This document shows, one piece after another, positions 8,695-16,034 of a DNA stretch of 64,000 nt (the stretch's first letter is position 1; each line of letters starts with the position of its first letter). Below the pieces are notes generated by a model. The model saw only the letters and a list, made by a program, of their open reading frames with translations. It had not been told where the DNA came from and made no database searches. Made by a program: the position numbers and the translations under genes. Source of the stretch: Tenuifilaceae bacterium CYCD (GTDB lineage: Bacteria > Bacteroidota > Bacteroidia > Bacteroidales > Tenuifilaceae); assembly GCA_036322835.1 (NCBI GenBank), contig AP027304.1, positions 2,356,001 through 2,420,000 on the forward strand. Reading direction: 5' to 3'.

Positions 8695-9681
8695 ATGCTG
8701 AAAATTCTTCATCAAAAGAGTCATGATCCTTACTTTAATATTGCTACGGAGGAGTACCTCCTTCAGCAAAAGGTCGATGATTTTTTCATTATTTATCGAA
8801 ATAGTCCAGCAATAATCGTGGGAAAGCATCAGAATGCCAATGCCGAAATTAATCATCAATTTGTGGAGTGGAATCGTATCCCCGTTATCCGACGATTGTC
8901 CGGCGGAGGAACTGTTTACCATGATTTGGGGAACATCAACTTTTCATTTATTATGAATGGGGCAGAGGGGCAACTTGTGGATTTTAAAAAGTACACGGCA
9001 CCGATTATCGATATCCTTCGGGGATTTGGGGTTGATGCTTGTTTGGGTGGCAAAAATGATATTCGTGTAGGCGATAAAAAGGTATCGGGAAATGCGGAGC
9101 ATGTTTATAGATATCGGGTGTTGCATCATGGAACTTTGCTGTATGAGTCTGACTTGAATAAACTGAATGAAGCCATTCAAGTTGATCCATCAAAATATCA
9201 TGATAATGCTGTCAAATCAGTGCATAGTACAGTGGCAAATATTGCCGACTTTCTTTCGCTTCCTATGAGTACTGATTTTTTTGAGGAATTTTTAATTGGT
9301 TATATGCTAAATTACTTTCCACAATCCGTGGATTACGTTTTAACAGATGATGATATAAGGTCAATAGAAAATTTAGTGGATACAAAGTATTCCACATGGG
9401 ATTGGACGTATGGCTATTCTCCCAACTATGAGTTGGTTAGAAAAGTTGAAACTTCCTATGGTGAATTGTTGATTAGGGTGAAGTCAAATAGAGGTTTTGT
9501 TGAAGATTTAAGTTTCGAGGGAATTGGCATTAGGGTTGATCTCGCAGAAAAAATGCGAGGGTTGTTCTGTGGAAAAAAACATACGTTTCAGAATGTCTCA
9601 GTTTTAGTTGAAGATAAAGAAATAGGCGACTTTTTTCAAAATCACCTATCCATAAAACTGATACCTGAATATTTCTGTTAA
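8695..9681 (+). CDS. lplA: Lipoate--protein ligase
   Basis: This ligase adenylates free lipoate and transfers it to lysines of 2-oxoacid dehydrogenase E2 and glycine cleavage H proteins. The 328-residue protein begins LHQKSHDPYFNIATEEYLL, contains the ligand loop RRLSGGGTVYHDLGNINFSF (about residues 66-85) and the catalytic-lysine segment GDKKVSGNAEH, and has a C-terminal accessory domain (about 245-328), as in full-length LplA. I chose the ATG at 8695 over an in-frame TTG at 8686, because a -7 element at 8667-8674 would put transcription start very close to the TTG. It is a single-gene unit. Confidence 0.9.
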   Translation: MLKILHQKSHDPYFNIATEEYLLQQKVDDFFIIYRNSPAIIVGKHQNANAEINHQFVEWNRIPVIRRLSGGGTVYHDLGNINFSFIMNGAEGQLVDFKKYTAPIIDILRGFGVDACLGGKNDIRVGDKKVSGNAEHVYRYRVLHHGTLLYESDLNKLNEAIQVDPSKYHDNAVKSVHSTVANIADFLSLPMSTDFFEEFLIGYMLNYFPQSVDYVLTDDDIRSIENLVDTKYSTWDWTYGYSPNYELVRKVETSYGELLIRVKSNRGFVEDLSFEGIGIRVDLAEKMRGLFCGKKHTFQNVSVLVEDKEIGDFFQNHLSIKLIPEYFC

Positions 9682-9685
9682 AAGA

Positions 9686-10237
9686 CTATTTTTTTTGTCC
9701 TTCTTTGGGCGGATCTATTCCGTATGCAATTCCTTTGTAGTAATGAGTCGGAACTTCTTTATAGCCACCTCTGGTTTCGCTGCTTGTAATTAAAACATAC
9801 AGAGCACCCATTGCAGCAGCCTTGCGCTGTAATCTGATTCGAGCGTTTTTTTCGGCAGCTTTTGCCGTTTTGCTGCTGGTTCCCGATTTGGATTCTATCT
9901 CACCATAAGCGTAAAGTCCATCAACATCTGCAGGATTTTCGGTTATAATAACCGATTGGAAATTGGTTGCATCCAATTCCTGAAAAGCCATACTATTGAA
10001 TGCCTCAACCCTCCCAGAGCTATACTTTATTTTGTGGATTTGCTTCCGGGTGATTTCTTCAATCTGCTGTGTTTCGGGTTTTAAATAGGTAATTTTTGAT
10101 GAGCCTACGCTTTGAACTTTGCCAATAATTTTCTTGCTACTAACAAGAATAATTGTGTCTAAACTCATTCCGTCGGTTTGTGCAATTCCTAAAAGGGCTA
10201 GGCTAGAGATAAAAACAGTTAATAAAAATTTTTTCAT
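9686..10237 (-). CDS. Exported protein of unknown function
   Basis: A 183-residue protein with a signal peptide (about residues 1-19, ending in GIAQ). Residues 25-80 look like a small beta domain (DTIILVSSKKIIGKVQSV then ITYLKPETQQIEEITRKQI), similar to short exported Bacteroidota proteins that start with a strand-rich segment. The second half has an alpha/beta segment, NARIRLQRKAAAMGALYVLI, that resembles heavy-metal-binding or RcsF-like small domains, but the likeness is weak. The gene converges with the lipoate ligase with a four-base gap. A -7 box on the minus strand (TAACTTTG, 10263-10270) lies just upstream. Confidence 0.7.
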   Translation of the reverse strand: MKKFLLTVFISSLALLGIAQTDGMSLDTIILVSSKKIIGKVQSVGSSKITYLKPETQQIEEITRKQIHKIKYSSGRVEAFNSMAFQELDATNFQSVIITENPADVDGLYAYGEIESKSGTSSKTAKAAEKNARIRLQRKAAAMGALYVLITSSETRGGYKEVPTHYYKGIAYGIDPPKEGQKK

Positions 10238-10262
10238 GAATAGTGTCTTTCTTAAAACTTTG

Positions 10263-10270
10263 CAAAGTTA
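10263..10270 (-). promoter_or_regulatory. -7 element (TAACTTTG), minus strand
   Basis: An exact TAnnTTTG match on the minus strand, 26 bases before the ATG of the exported-protein gene at 10237. No -33 element at the right distance was found. Confidence 0.5.
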
Positions 10271-10331
10271 ATGCCATTTATTAATTCTTAACCATACGCA
10301 AGTTAACTTACGATGAAATCCTGTAAAAGTT

Positions 10332-10667
10332 TTAATTTCCTCTACAAACAAAAAAGAATGATAGAGAAATCAGCAATAGCTCTTTAAATGTTGAAATGGA
10401 TAAAAGGTCGGGAGTTGGATAAACTAATCGATATATCAGGATCAATCCAATTATAATTGCCGATAGGATGGTGATTGTTTGTTTGGACAGGAATCCGCCT
10501 ATAATAAGAAGTGCCGCAAAAACCAACATTAATAGAGACAGGTAAAAGTTCAAACTTTCAAGGTTTATGGGATTCACTCCTTTAATGTTGCTTGCAAAGA
10601 TAAATGCTGCAAAAACAATGCGAACAAGCCACGTTGCAAAGGGTAGTGCTGATTTAAATGGTTTCAT
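10332..10667 (-). CDS. Four-helix inner-membrane protein, DoxX-like
   Basis: A 111-residue hydrophobic protein with four predicted membrane helices (about residues 10-27, 40-60, 64-83 and 90-108). Size and layout resemble the DoxX family, but I do not see residues that would prove it. It is divergent from the plsC-like gene, with about 67 bases between the start codons. No function can be assigned from sequence. Confidence 0.6.
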   Translation of the reverse strand: MKPFKSALPFATWLVRIVFAAFIFASNIKGVNPINLESLNFYLSLLMLVFAALLIIGGFLSKQTITILSAIIIGLILIYRLVYPTPDLLSISTFKELLLISLSFFFVCRGN

Positions 10668-10669
10668 TG

Positions 10670-10699
10670 TTGCGAGTTTAGAAGTTAAACGTAATTTTG
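10670..10699 (+). promoter_or_regulatory. Promoter of the acyltransferase gene
   Basis: TTG (10670-10672), 19 bases, then TAATTTTG (10692-10699). This is an exact Bacteroidota -33/-7 arrangement, 35 bases before the start codon at 10735. Confidence 0.75.
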
Positions 10700-10734
10700 C
10701 AAAGTTTTATTTTTAATCAAAGGTATTAAACACA

Positions 10735-11496
10735 ATGGAAAAACTCAAATATTCTGTTCAACTTTTAGTGTCGATATTGGTTTGGATTATAGTTGGAGCC
10801 TTGGCTTTTATACTTTTCTGGGGCGATTTTGTTGTATGGCTGTTGACGTTTTGGTGGGATAAAAAACTTTGGGTACTGCATCGCTACTCTATTTTTTGGG
10901 CAATGTTTCATATCCATATTAATCCATTCTGGAGGATAAAGTTTGAGGGCAAGGAAAATGTTGATAAAAAGAAGGTTTATGTGATAGTGTCGAATCACCA
11001 AAGTGCTTTCGATATAGCACTGCTTTATAGAATTAATACACATTTTAAGTGGGTGTCGAAACGGGAGTTAGTAAAAGTTCCGGTTATTGGTTGGAACTTG
11101 CTCCTGAACAAGTATATTCTTATAGATAGAAAGAATGCGTTTAGTAGTAAAAAGTTAATTCAGGAGGGACTGAAGAATATTAAGATGGGCAGTTCTATCT
11201 TGATATTTCCCGAGGGAACAAGAACTCCCGATGGCAAGGTGAAACGCTTCAAGGAGGGTGCATTCCTGCTAGCCCAGCAAGCGCAAGTTCCAATTCTACC
11301 ATTAACAATAGAAGGATCAAAGGGGGTGCTGCCGAAACCCGGCATAGTGAATTTATTCCAAACGTTCACCATAAAGGTATTGCCCGAGATTCCTTACGAA
11401 TCGTTTAAGGATAATAGTGCATCAGAATTGACTAAACAGGTGAATAGGTTAATTGAGGAAACGCATCGGGGAATGGCTCCTGAGTGGTATCGTTAA
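10735..11496 (+). CDS. plsC: 1-acyl-sn-glycerol-3-phosphate acyltransferase
   Basis: This enzyme adds the second acyl chain to lysophosphatidic acid to give phosphatidic acid at the inner membrane. The 253-residue protein has an N-terminal membrane helix (about residues 8-37), the catalytic HX4D motif in SNHQSAFD (about 86-93), the glycerol-phosphate-binding FPEGTR block (about 159-164) and a PILPLTIEGS strand. Length and motif spacing fit PlsC. Other lysolipid acyltransferases share these motifs, so the exact acceptor is inferred. It has its own promoter at 10670-10699. Confidence 0.88.
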   Translation: MEKLKYSVQLLVSILVWIIVGALAFILFWGDFVVWLLTFWWDKKLWVLHRYSIFWAMFHIHINPFWRIKFEGKENVDKKKVYVIVSNHQSAFDIALLYRINTHFKWVSKRELVKVPVIGWNLLLNKYILIDRKNAFSSKKLIQEGLKNIKMGSSILIFPEGTRTPDGKVKRFKEGAFLLAQQAQVPILPLTIEGSKGVLPKPGIVNLFQTFTIKVLPEIPYESFKDNSASELTKQVNRLIEETHRGMAPEWYR

Positions 11497-11596
11497 GCAA
11501 ATGCTGCTGATTGTGGGTATCCGATAGTATAGTTTAGTCCGGATATAACTCTTTATGGCAATAGGAGATAAATTATTGAAAAAAAGTGATTAATTC

Positions 11597-11627
11597 TTTG
11601 CCAATTAATTATTCTTTTATACTTTTG
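11597..11627 (+). promoter_or_regulatory. Promoter of rplU-rpmA
   Basis: TTTG (11597-11600), 19 bases, TACTTTTG (11620-11627). This is a full match to the Bacteroidota housekeeping promoter, 38 bases before the rplU start codon. Confidence 0.85.
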
Positions 11628-11665
11628 CAAGCCAAAAATAAGTTAAACATTACAATTAAGATACG

Positions 11666-11977
11666 ATGTACGCGATTGTTGATATTGCAGGACAGCAGAT
11701 GAAGGTAGAAAAAGATCAAAAACTTTTTGTTAACCTTTTAGAAGGCGAGATTGGAGCTGAAGTTAAATTCGAAAAAGTTCTACTCGTAGATAACGATGGT
11801 AAGGTTACCATTGGTAAACCAGAAGTAAAGAATGCTTCGGTAACTGCTAAAATTTTAAATAGTGTGAAGGGTGATAAAGTTATCATCTTCAAGAAAAAGA
11901 GACGTAAAGGGTATAAGTTGAAAAATGGACATCGTCAGCAATATACTCAAATTCAGATTTCAGAAATTGTTGCGTAA
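11666..11977 (+). CDS. rplU: 50S ribosomal protein L21
   Basis: A 103-residue ribosomal protein of the large subunit that binds 23S rRNA. It opens with [18 protein letters not shown] and contains the family signature [19 protein letters not shown] near the C-terminus. Length is normal. It forms the usual two-gene operon with rpmA, 21 bases downstream, under a strong promoter at 11597-11627. Confidence 0.98.
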   Translation: MYAIVDIAGQQMKVEKDQKLFVNLLEGEIGAEVKFEKVLLVDNDGKVTIGKPEVKNASVTAKILNSVKGDKVIIFKKKRRKGYKLKNGHRQQYTQIQISEIVA

Positions 11978-11998
11978 TAACAAAAATATTATTGAGTC

Positions 11999-12259
11999 AT
12001 GGCACACAAAAAAGGAGTTGGTAGTTCACGAAACGGTAGAGAATCACATAGCAAACGCTTAGGCGTTAAGCTTTTTGGTGGTCAAACGGCTAAGGCTGGA
12101 AATATTCTAGTTCGCCAAAGAGGTACTGTACACAATCCTGGTCAAAATGTAGGAATTGGTAAAGATCATACACTATATGCTTTAATTGATGGTGTTGTAT
12201 CGTTCCGCAAAAAGGCTGACAATAAGTCGTACGTATCTGTATTACCTGCAGAAGCATAG
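11999..12259 (+). CDS. rpmA: 50S ribosomal protein L27
   Basis: An 86-residue large-subunit protein whose N-terminal tail reaches the peptidyl transferase centre. It begins [20 protein letters not shown], with no Firmicutes-type N-terminal pre-sequence, and contains [19 protein letters not shown]. It is the second gene of the rplU operon and is followed by a terminator at 12284. Confidence 0.98.
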   Translation: MAHKKGVGSSRNGRESHSKRLGVKLFGGQTAKAGNILVRQRGTVHNPGQNVGIGKDHTLYALIDGVVSFRKKADNKSYVSVLPAEA

Positions 12260-12283
12260 AGGAATCTATCTACAATACATAAT

Positions 12284-12317
12284 CTCCTGTGCAAGCATTG
12301 TACAGGAGTTTTTTTTT
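12284..12317 (+). terminator. Rho-independent terminator after rpmA
   Basis: An 11-bp stem (one G-U pair) starting CTCCTGT, a three-base loop, then nine T residues. It ends the rplU-rpmA transcript. Confidence 0.9.
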
Positions 12318-12339
12318 CTAGTCAAGTTGAGAAGTGAAA

Positions 12340-12393
12340 AATTAAACGTAATCTCTAAAACTTTTATCGTTTAACTTTTAACGTTTAACGAAT
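12340..12393. repeat. Degenerate TTAACG-type intergenic repeat
   Basis: An AT-rich tract with repeated GTTTAAC/TTAACG units upstream of serS. It resembles the tracts before metX, metH and metF. Confidence 0.5.
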
Positions 12394-12445
12394 AAATGTA
12401 ATTTAGCTAGCGTTTTTAGTACAATATCGATTTAATATTTAGTAT

Positions 12446-13720
12446 ATGCTTACATTAAAAGTAATTCGCGACAACAAGGACGAGGTTATCAAGCGTTTGG
12501 CCGTTAAGCATTTTGATGCTAAGGCTATAATTGATAACATAATTGCTTTGGACGATAAACGTAAAGCAATTCAGGTGCAATTGGACAACAACTTGGCCGA
12601 ACAAAATTCCCTTGCAAAACAGATTGGGAAATTGTTTGCCGAAGGTAAAGCTACCGAGGCTAACGAAGCAAAGTCAAAAACCGCTGAGTTGAAAGAAACT
12701 TCAAAATCATTGTCGCAGGAGTTGTCCGATGTTGAGCCCGAGTTGAAGAAACTTTTAATGCAGGTTCCTAACCTTCCACATTCTTCTGTTCCCGAAGGTC
12801 ACAGTGCAAGCGAAAATGTCATTGTTCGTTCAGGAGGAAGTGTTCCAGCGCTTGGTGCCGATGCCATACCTCACTGGGATTTAGCAAAGAAGTATGATAT
12901 TATTGATTTTGAGTTGGGCGTTAAGATAACGGGTGCAGGTTTTCCTGTATACAAAGGTAAGGGAGCAAAGTTTCAGCGTGCGCTTATCAACTTTTTCCTT
13001 GATGAAAATACCGCTGCTGGGTACCGTGAGGTTCAACCACCCCATATGGTAAATGAGGATTCAGCTTATGGTACAGGCCAATTACCCGATAAGGACGGTC
13101 AGATGTACTATATGCAGGTAGATAATTTCTATATGATTCCTACTGCAGAGGTTCCTGTTACCAATATTTTCCGAGATGTTATTCTTAATGCATCACAATT
13201 GCCAGTTAAGATGACCGCTTACACTCCTTGTTTCCGTCGTGAGGCAGGTTCGTACGGTAAGGATGTGCGTGGGTTGAACCGTTTACACCAGTTCGATAAG
13301 GTTGAAATTGTTCAGGTTCAACATCCCGATCATTCTTATGAATCGTTGGAGGAAATGGTTTCGCATGTAGAGGGAATTCTTAAGAAACTGGAGTTGCCCT
13401 ATAGAATATTAAGACTTTGTGGTGGTGACATGAGTTTTACCTCAGCTTTAACATATGATTTTGAGGTATTCTCTGCTGCGCAGGAGCGCTGGTTGGAGGT
13501 TAGCTCGGTTTCGAACTTTGAGTCGTACCAGGCAAACCGTATGATGCTCCGCTTTAAGGAGGATGGCGACAAGAAAACCCAAATTGCACATACTTTAAAT
13601 GGTAGTTCGCTTGCTTTGCCTCGTATTGTTGCAGCGTTGCTGGAGAATAATCAAACCTCAAATGGAATTAGGGTGCCTAAGGTACTGCAATCATTCTGTG
13701 GATTCGATATGATTGACTAA
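12446..13720 (+). CDS. serS: Seryl-tRNA synthetase
   Basis: This class II synthetase charges tRNA-Ser. The 424-residue protein has the N-terminal tRNA-binding coiled-coil arm (about residues 30-105), motif 2 in PCFRREAGSYGKDVRGLNRL (about 254-273), the serine-binding TAEVPVTN segment, and motif 3 in NGSSLALPRIVAALLENNQT (about 381-400). Length is standard. It is a single-gene unit ending at a hairpin shared with the convergent M56 gene. Confidence 0.98.
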   Translation: MLTLKVIRDNKDEVIKRLAVKHFDAKAIIDNIIALDDKRKAIQVQLDNNLAEQNSLAKQIGKLFAEGKATEANEAKSKTAELKETSKSLSQELSDVEPELKKLLMQVPNLPHSSVPEGHSASENVIVRSGGSVPALGADAIPHWDLAKKYDIIDFELGVKITGAGFPVYKGKGAKFQRALINFFLDENTAAGYREVQPPHMVNEDSAYGTGQLPDKDGQMYYMQVDNFYMIPTAEVPVTNIFRDVILNASQLPVKMTAYTPCFRREAGSYGKDVRGLNRLHQFDKVEIVQVQHPDHSYESLEEMVSHVEGILKKLELPYRILRLCGGDMSFTSALTYDFEVFSAAQERWLEVSSVSNFESYQANRMMLRFKEDGDKKTQIAHTLNGSSLALPRIVAALLENNQTSNGIRVPKVLQSFCGFDMID

Positions 13721-13740
13721 GTGTTTCTTTTGATATAATA

Positions 13741-13778
13741 AAACCCTGACAGAGTTTTAAATTCTGTCAGGGTTTTTT
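13741..13778. terminator. Bidirectional terminator between serS and the M56 gene
   Basis: A ten-pair stem built on CCCTGACAGA and its complement, with a nine-base loop, A residues on the left and six T residues on the right. It sits between two convergent genes. Confidence 0.85.
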
Positions 13779-13781
13779 ATT

Positions 13782-15341
13782 TTAGAAGGTAACTGTTATT
13801 GAAAAGTTAACGGGAACAGCGATCCCTCTTTGTTTGCCAGGATTCCATTTGTAATTGAGTTGACTGATAATTCCAACGAGTTCAACGTCTGAATTCATCT
13901 TGCCATCGGCATATTTTAATGTGGTAGATCCATCTGTTTTCACTGTAAAATCAATTTGAATCTTACCTTTTGGACTTAGTTTGCTGATTTTTTCTTTTAC
14001 TTCTTTAGCAAAAGCATATAATCCGCCTGGGTACTCCGGCATTTCTTCAACTATAACAAAAACATCCTCGTTGTTATTTTCTTTGTTTTCAGAAATTTTT
14101 ACATCTGGAGCACCTTTGCTAATTATTTCATCAATGTCAAGTTTTACTACCCCTATTACTAATGCAAAATCAATTAGTTTATCCTTTTTTCTCGATAGTT
14201 TTGATTCTATTTCGCTATAGCTTACCCTTTGGGACGTGTACCCAATGTAAGAAATTACAATTTGGTCGTAGCGATCCAATTCAATGGTAAACATACCGTC
14301 TTTGTTTGATGATGCCCCGGTTGTTTTCCCATATACAACAATTGAAGCACCGCTAAGAGGCTCTCCTGTGCCGTCAACAACTCTTCCTGTAAAAGGAAAA
14401 AGTAGTGTTGAATCTTGTACTGATATCAAAATGTCATTTTTCCTAGTATCCATTACATATGCTGGTTGTGCAAAAGCAAAAAGAAGTAATGCAATTGCTG
14501 GTAGCGCCCAAAGCATTCTGAATGCTTGCTTTTTTGAGGTTTTAGTTTTAGTCATCATAGTCATTCGTTTTTTGTTAAGGGAATAGTTTAGGTTATTGGT
14601 TAACCCAATAATCTGCATTCCCATAATTTGATTGATAAGAATTGTTTGGTATTTGCCCACACTGTGTCCCTGCGCAAGAACACCTTGATCGGCTAAATAC
14701 TCGTGATTTTGCTTGATTGAGCGCTCGAATAACCAAACAAAAGGGTTGAACCAAAAGAAAACAGTAATAAGTTCCACCAGCAAAAGGTCGAACCAGTGTT
14801 TTTCACGAATGTGCACTTTTTCGTGGGTTAGTATGCTGTTTAAATCAGTTCCGTTGTGAAATTTTGGATTTATAAAAATTATGTTGATAAAGGAGAACGG
14901 CAATCCGTATTTATTGTTTTCTACAACTCTATTCCCGTTCAGAGTGAGAATGCCATTTTTGTTAATTAGATAAATTAGTTCTATAGTTTGCCAGAGAAGT
15001 CTTAGCAAGAAAATTGCAATACCTGTTAAGTAAATTATAATTGCAATATTTTTCCAATTGCTTGTGTTATGCTTGCTTACTTGCGATGAGATGACAGAGT
15101 CGAATGTGTTGAAAGATGGCTTGAACGGTTGGAAAACATCTTTTATGGTTTCGTTGGGATTAACTAATACTGTGTATTCAATTTCGGTGAGTGATAGGAT
15201 TAATGGTAGTGTTAGTCCAATTATAAGAAAAGCACGATTTACATTAAACAATATATTTTTCCTTAAAAAAAGCCAGTAGGTTGAGTAGAATAAAGCTATC
15301 CCAAACGATGATTTTGCTAGGTATAATATTAGGTTATCCAT
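13782..15341 (-). CDS. BlaR1-like M56 metallopeptidase fused to carboxypeptidase-regulatory and TonB-C-like domains
   Basis: A 519-residue membrane protein with four membrane helices in its first 205 residues. The M56 zinc motif HEKVH (173-177) and a third-ligand Glu in NHEYLADQ (about 213) are present, so the protease should be active on the cytoplasmic face. Another hydrophobic segment near 275-293 leads to an extracytoplasmic carboxypeptidase-D regulatory-like domain (FTGRVVDGTGEPLSGASIVV, about 318-385) and a C-terminal TonB-like domain (about 425-519). It is the second gene after a BlaI-type repressor, which it probably cleaves on sensing an envelope signal. Nothing ties it to beta-lactams. 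A TonB role is not assured, because the domain may only sense or bind. Confidence 0.88.
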   Translation of the reverse strand: MDNLILYLAKSSFGIALFYSTYWLFLRKNILFNVNRAFLIIGLTLPLILSLTEIEYTVLVNPNETIKDVFQPFKPSFNTFDSVISSQVSKHNTSNWKNIAIIIYLTGIAIFLLRLLWQTIELIYLINKNGILTLNGNRVVENNKYGLPFSFINIIFINPKFHNGTDLNSILTHEKVHIREKHWFDLLLVELITVFFWFNPFVWLFERSIKQNHEYLADQGVLAQGHSVGKYQTILINQIMGMQIIGLTNNLNYSLNKKRMTMMTKTKTSKKQAFRMLWALPAIALLLFAFAQPAYVMDTRKNDILISVQDSTLLFPFTGRVVDGTGEPLSGASIVVYGKTTGASSNKDGMFTIELDRYDQIVISYIGYTSQRVSYSEIESKLSRKKDKLIDFALVIGVVKLDIDEIISKGAPDVKISENKENNNEDVFVIVEEMPEYPGGLYAFAKEVKEKISKLSPKGKIQIDFTVKTDGSTTLKYADGKMNSDVELVGIISQLNYKWNPGKQRGIAVPVNFSITVTF

Positions 15342-15342
15342 A

Positions 15343-15717
15343 CTATTTATTGTCTTTTTTGAGTTCTTCTTCTGCCATTCTCATCATTTCTTCGAGTTCG
15401 CTTATGCTAAGTTTGTTCTCGCGGGCAAAAAAAGTTGCCATTCTAGGAAACGATCCGTTAAAGTAGTTACTCAGCAAGTTTGAGAATTGAAAGTGAGTAT
15501 AGTCGTTTTTAGTAATGCTTGGACTGAAAAGATATGTGTTGCCAATTTTCTTTTTTGCAACAAATCCTTTCGCTTCCAATACTTTTAGCACTGTAGCCAC
15601 AGTTGTGTATGCCGGGCGGGGCTCCTCGAAGTTGTCTACTAAATCCTTTACAACACCTTCGTTTATGCTCCAAAGGATTTTCATTACCTGTTCTTCTGCT
15701 TTTGTGAGTTGCTTCAT
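15343..15717 (-). CDS. BlaI/MecI-family transcriptional repressor
   Basis: A 124-residue winged-helix repressor. It starts MKQLTKAEEQVMKILWSINE and has the recognition-helix region RPAYTTVATVLKVLEAKGFV (about residues 34-53), followed by the wing KKIGNTYLFSP and a C-terminal dimerisation helix set. The family binds TACA/TGTA dyads as dimers and is inactivated when the partner M56 protease triggers its cleavage. The partner gene begins two bases downstream. Two copies of a dyad operator lie just upstream (15734-15780), and the proximal one overlaps the gene's own -7 box, so self-repression is likely. Confidence 0.93.
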   Translation of the reverse strand: MKQLTKAEEQVMKILWSINEGVVKDLVDNFEEPRPAYTTVATVLKVLEAKGFVAKKKIGNTYLFSPSITKNDYTHFQFSNLLSNYFNGSFPRMATFFARENKLSISELEEMMRMAEEELKKDNK

Positions 15718-15733
15718 AGTATGAAAATTTATC

Positions 15734-15749
15734 TACTACAAATATAGTA
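15734..15749 (-). promoter_or_regulatory. Probable BlaI operator 1, overlapping the minus-strand -7 box
   Basis: TACTACAAATATAGTA, an imperfect dyad with TACTA/TAGTA ends, 17 bases before the blaI-like start codon. Its complement contains TATATTTG (15739-15746), an exact -7 element for the repressor operon. Confidence 0.75.
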
Positions 15750-15764
15750 GGTAAATTTAATTGA

Positions 15765-15780
15765 TACTATATTTGTAGTA
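15765..15780 (+). promoter_or_regulatory. Probable BlaI operator 2, inverted exact copy
   Basis: TACTATATTTGTAGTA is the exact reverse complement of operator 1, 15 bases away. It carries a plus-strand TATATTTG (15768-15775), so a divergent, repressor-controlled transcript toward 16035 is possible. Confidence 0.7.
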
Positions 15781-15978
15781 AAAATATTATAAAAATAGTA
15801 ATAAATTATTAAGTGCTTGTAAATTATATTAATATGAGTAATGAGTAGGTGTATCTTGGTAGGGTTTACAGCTTTACCAGATTTTTTTATTTTTTTTATG
15901 AGCCAAGATTTTTCTGAAATCTTATTGTAATTATTAAATTCTGCATGGTAATTGTGGAACTTGTAATCCTAAATTTTA

Positions 15979-15986
15979 TACATTTG
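15979..15986 (+). promoter_or_regulatory. -7 element (TACATTTG) of the 16035 gene
   Basis: An exact TAnnTTTG box 49 bases before the start codon. No -33 element lies at the usual 19-21 base spacing. Confidence 0.5.
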
Positions 15987-16024
15987 ATTTTGCATTGAAA
16001 ATACCCTTAACTATAATAATAACT

Positions 16025-16029
16025 GGAGG
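16025..16029 (+). promoter_or_regulatory. Strong Shine-Dalgarno sequence (GGAGG)
   Basis: GGAGG lies five bases before the ATG at 16035 and is complementary to the CCTCC at the 16S 3' end (63058-63062). Most genes in this window have no such site, so this one is unusual. Confidence 0.6.
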
Positions 16030-16034
16030 TACTT

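Noticed and set aside
13782-15717. Beta-lactam resistance regulator pair
   Set aside because: BlaI/BlaR1 similarity is real, but there is no penicillin-binding sensor domain and no beta-lactamase nearby.
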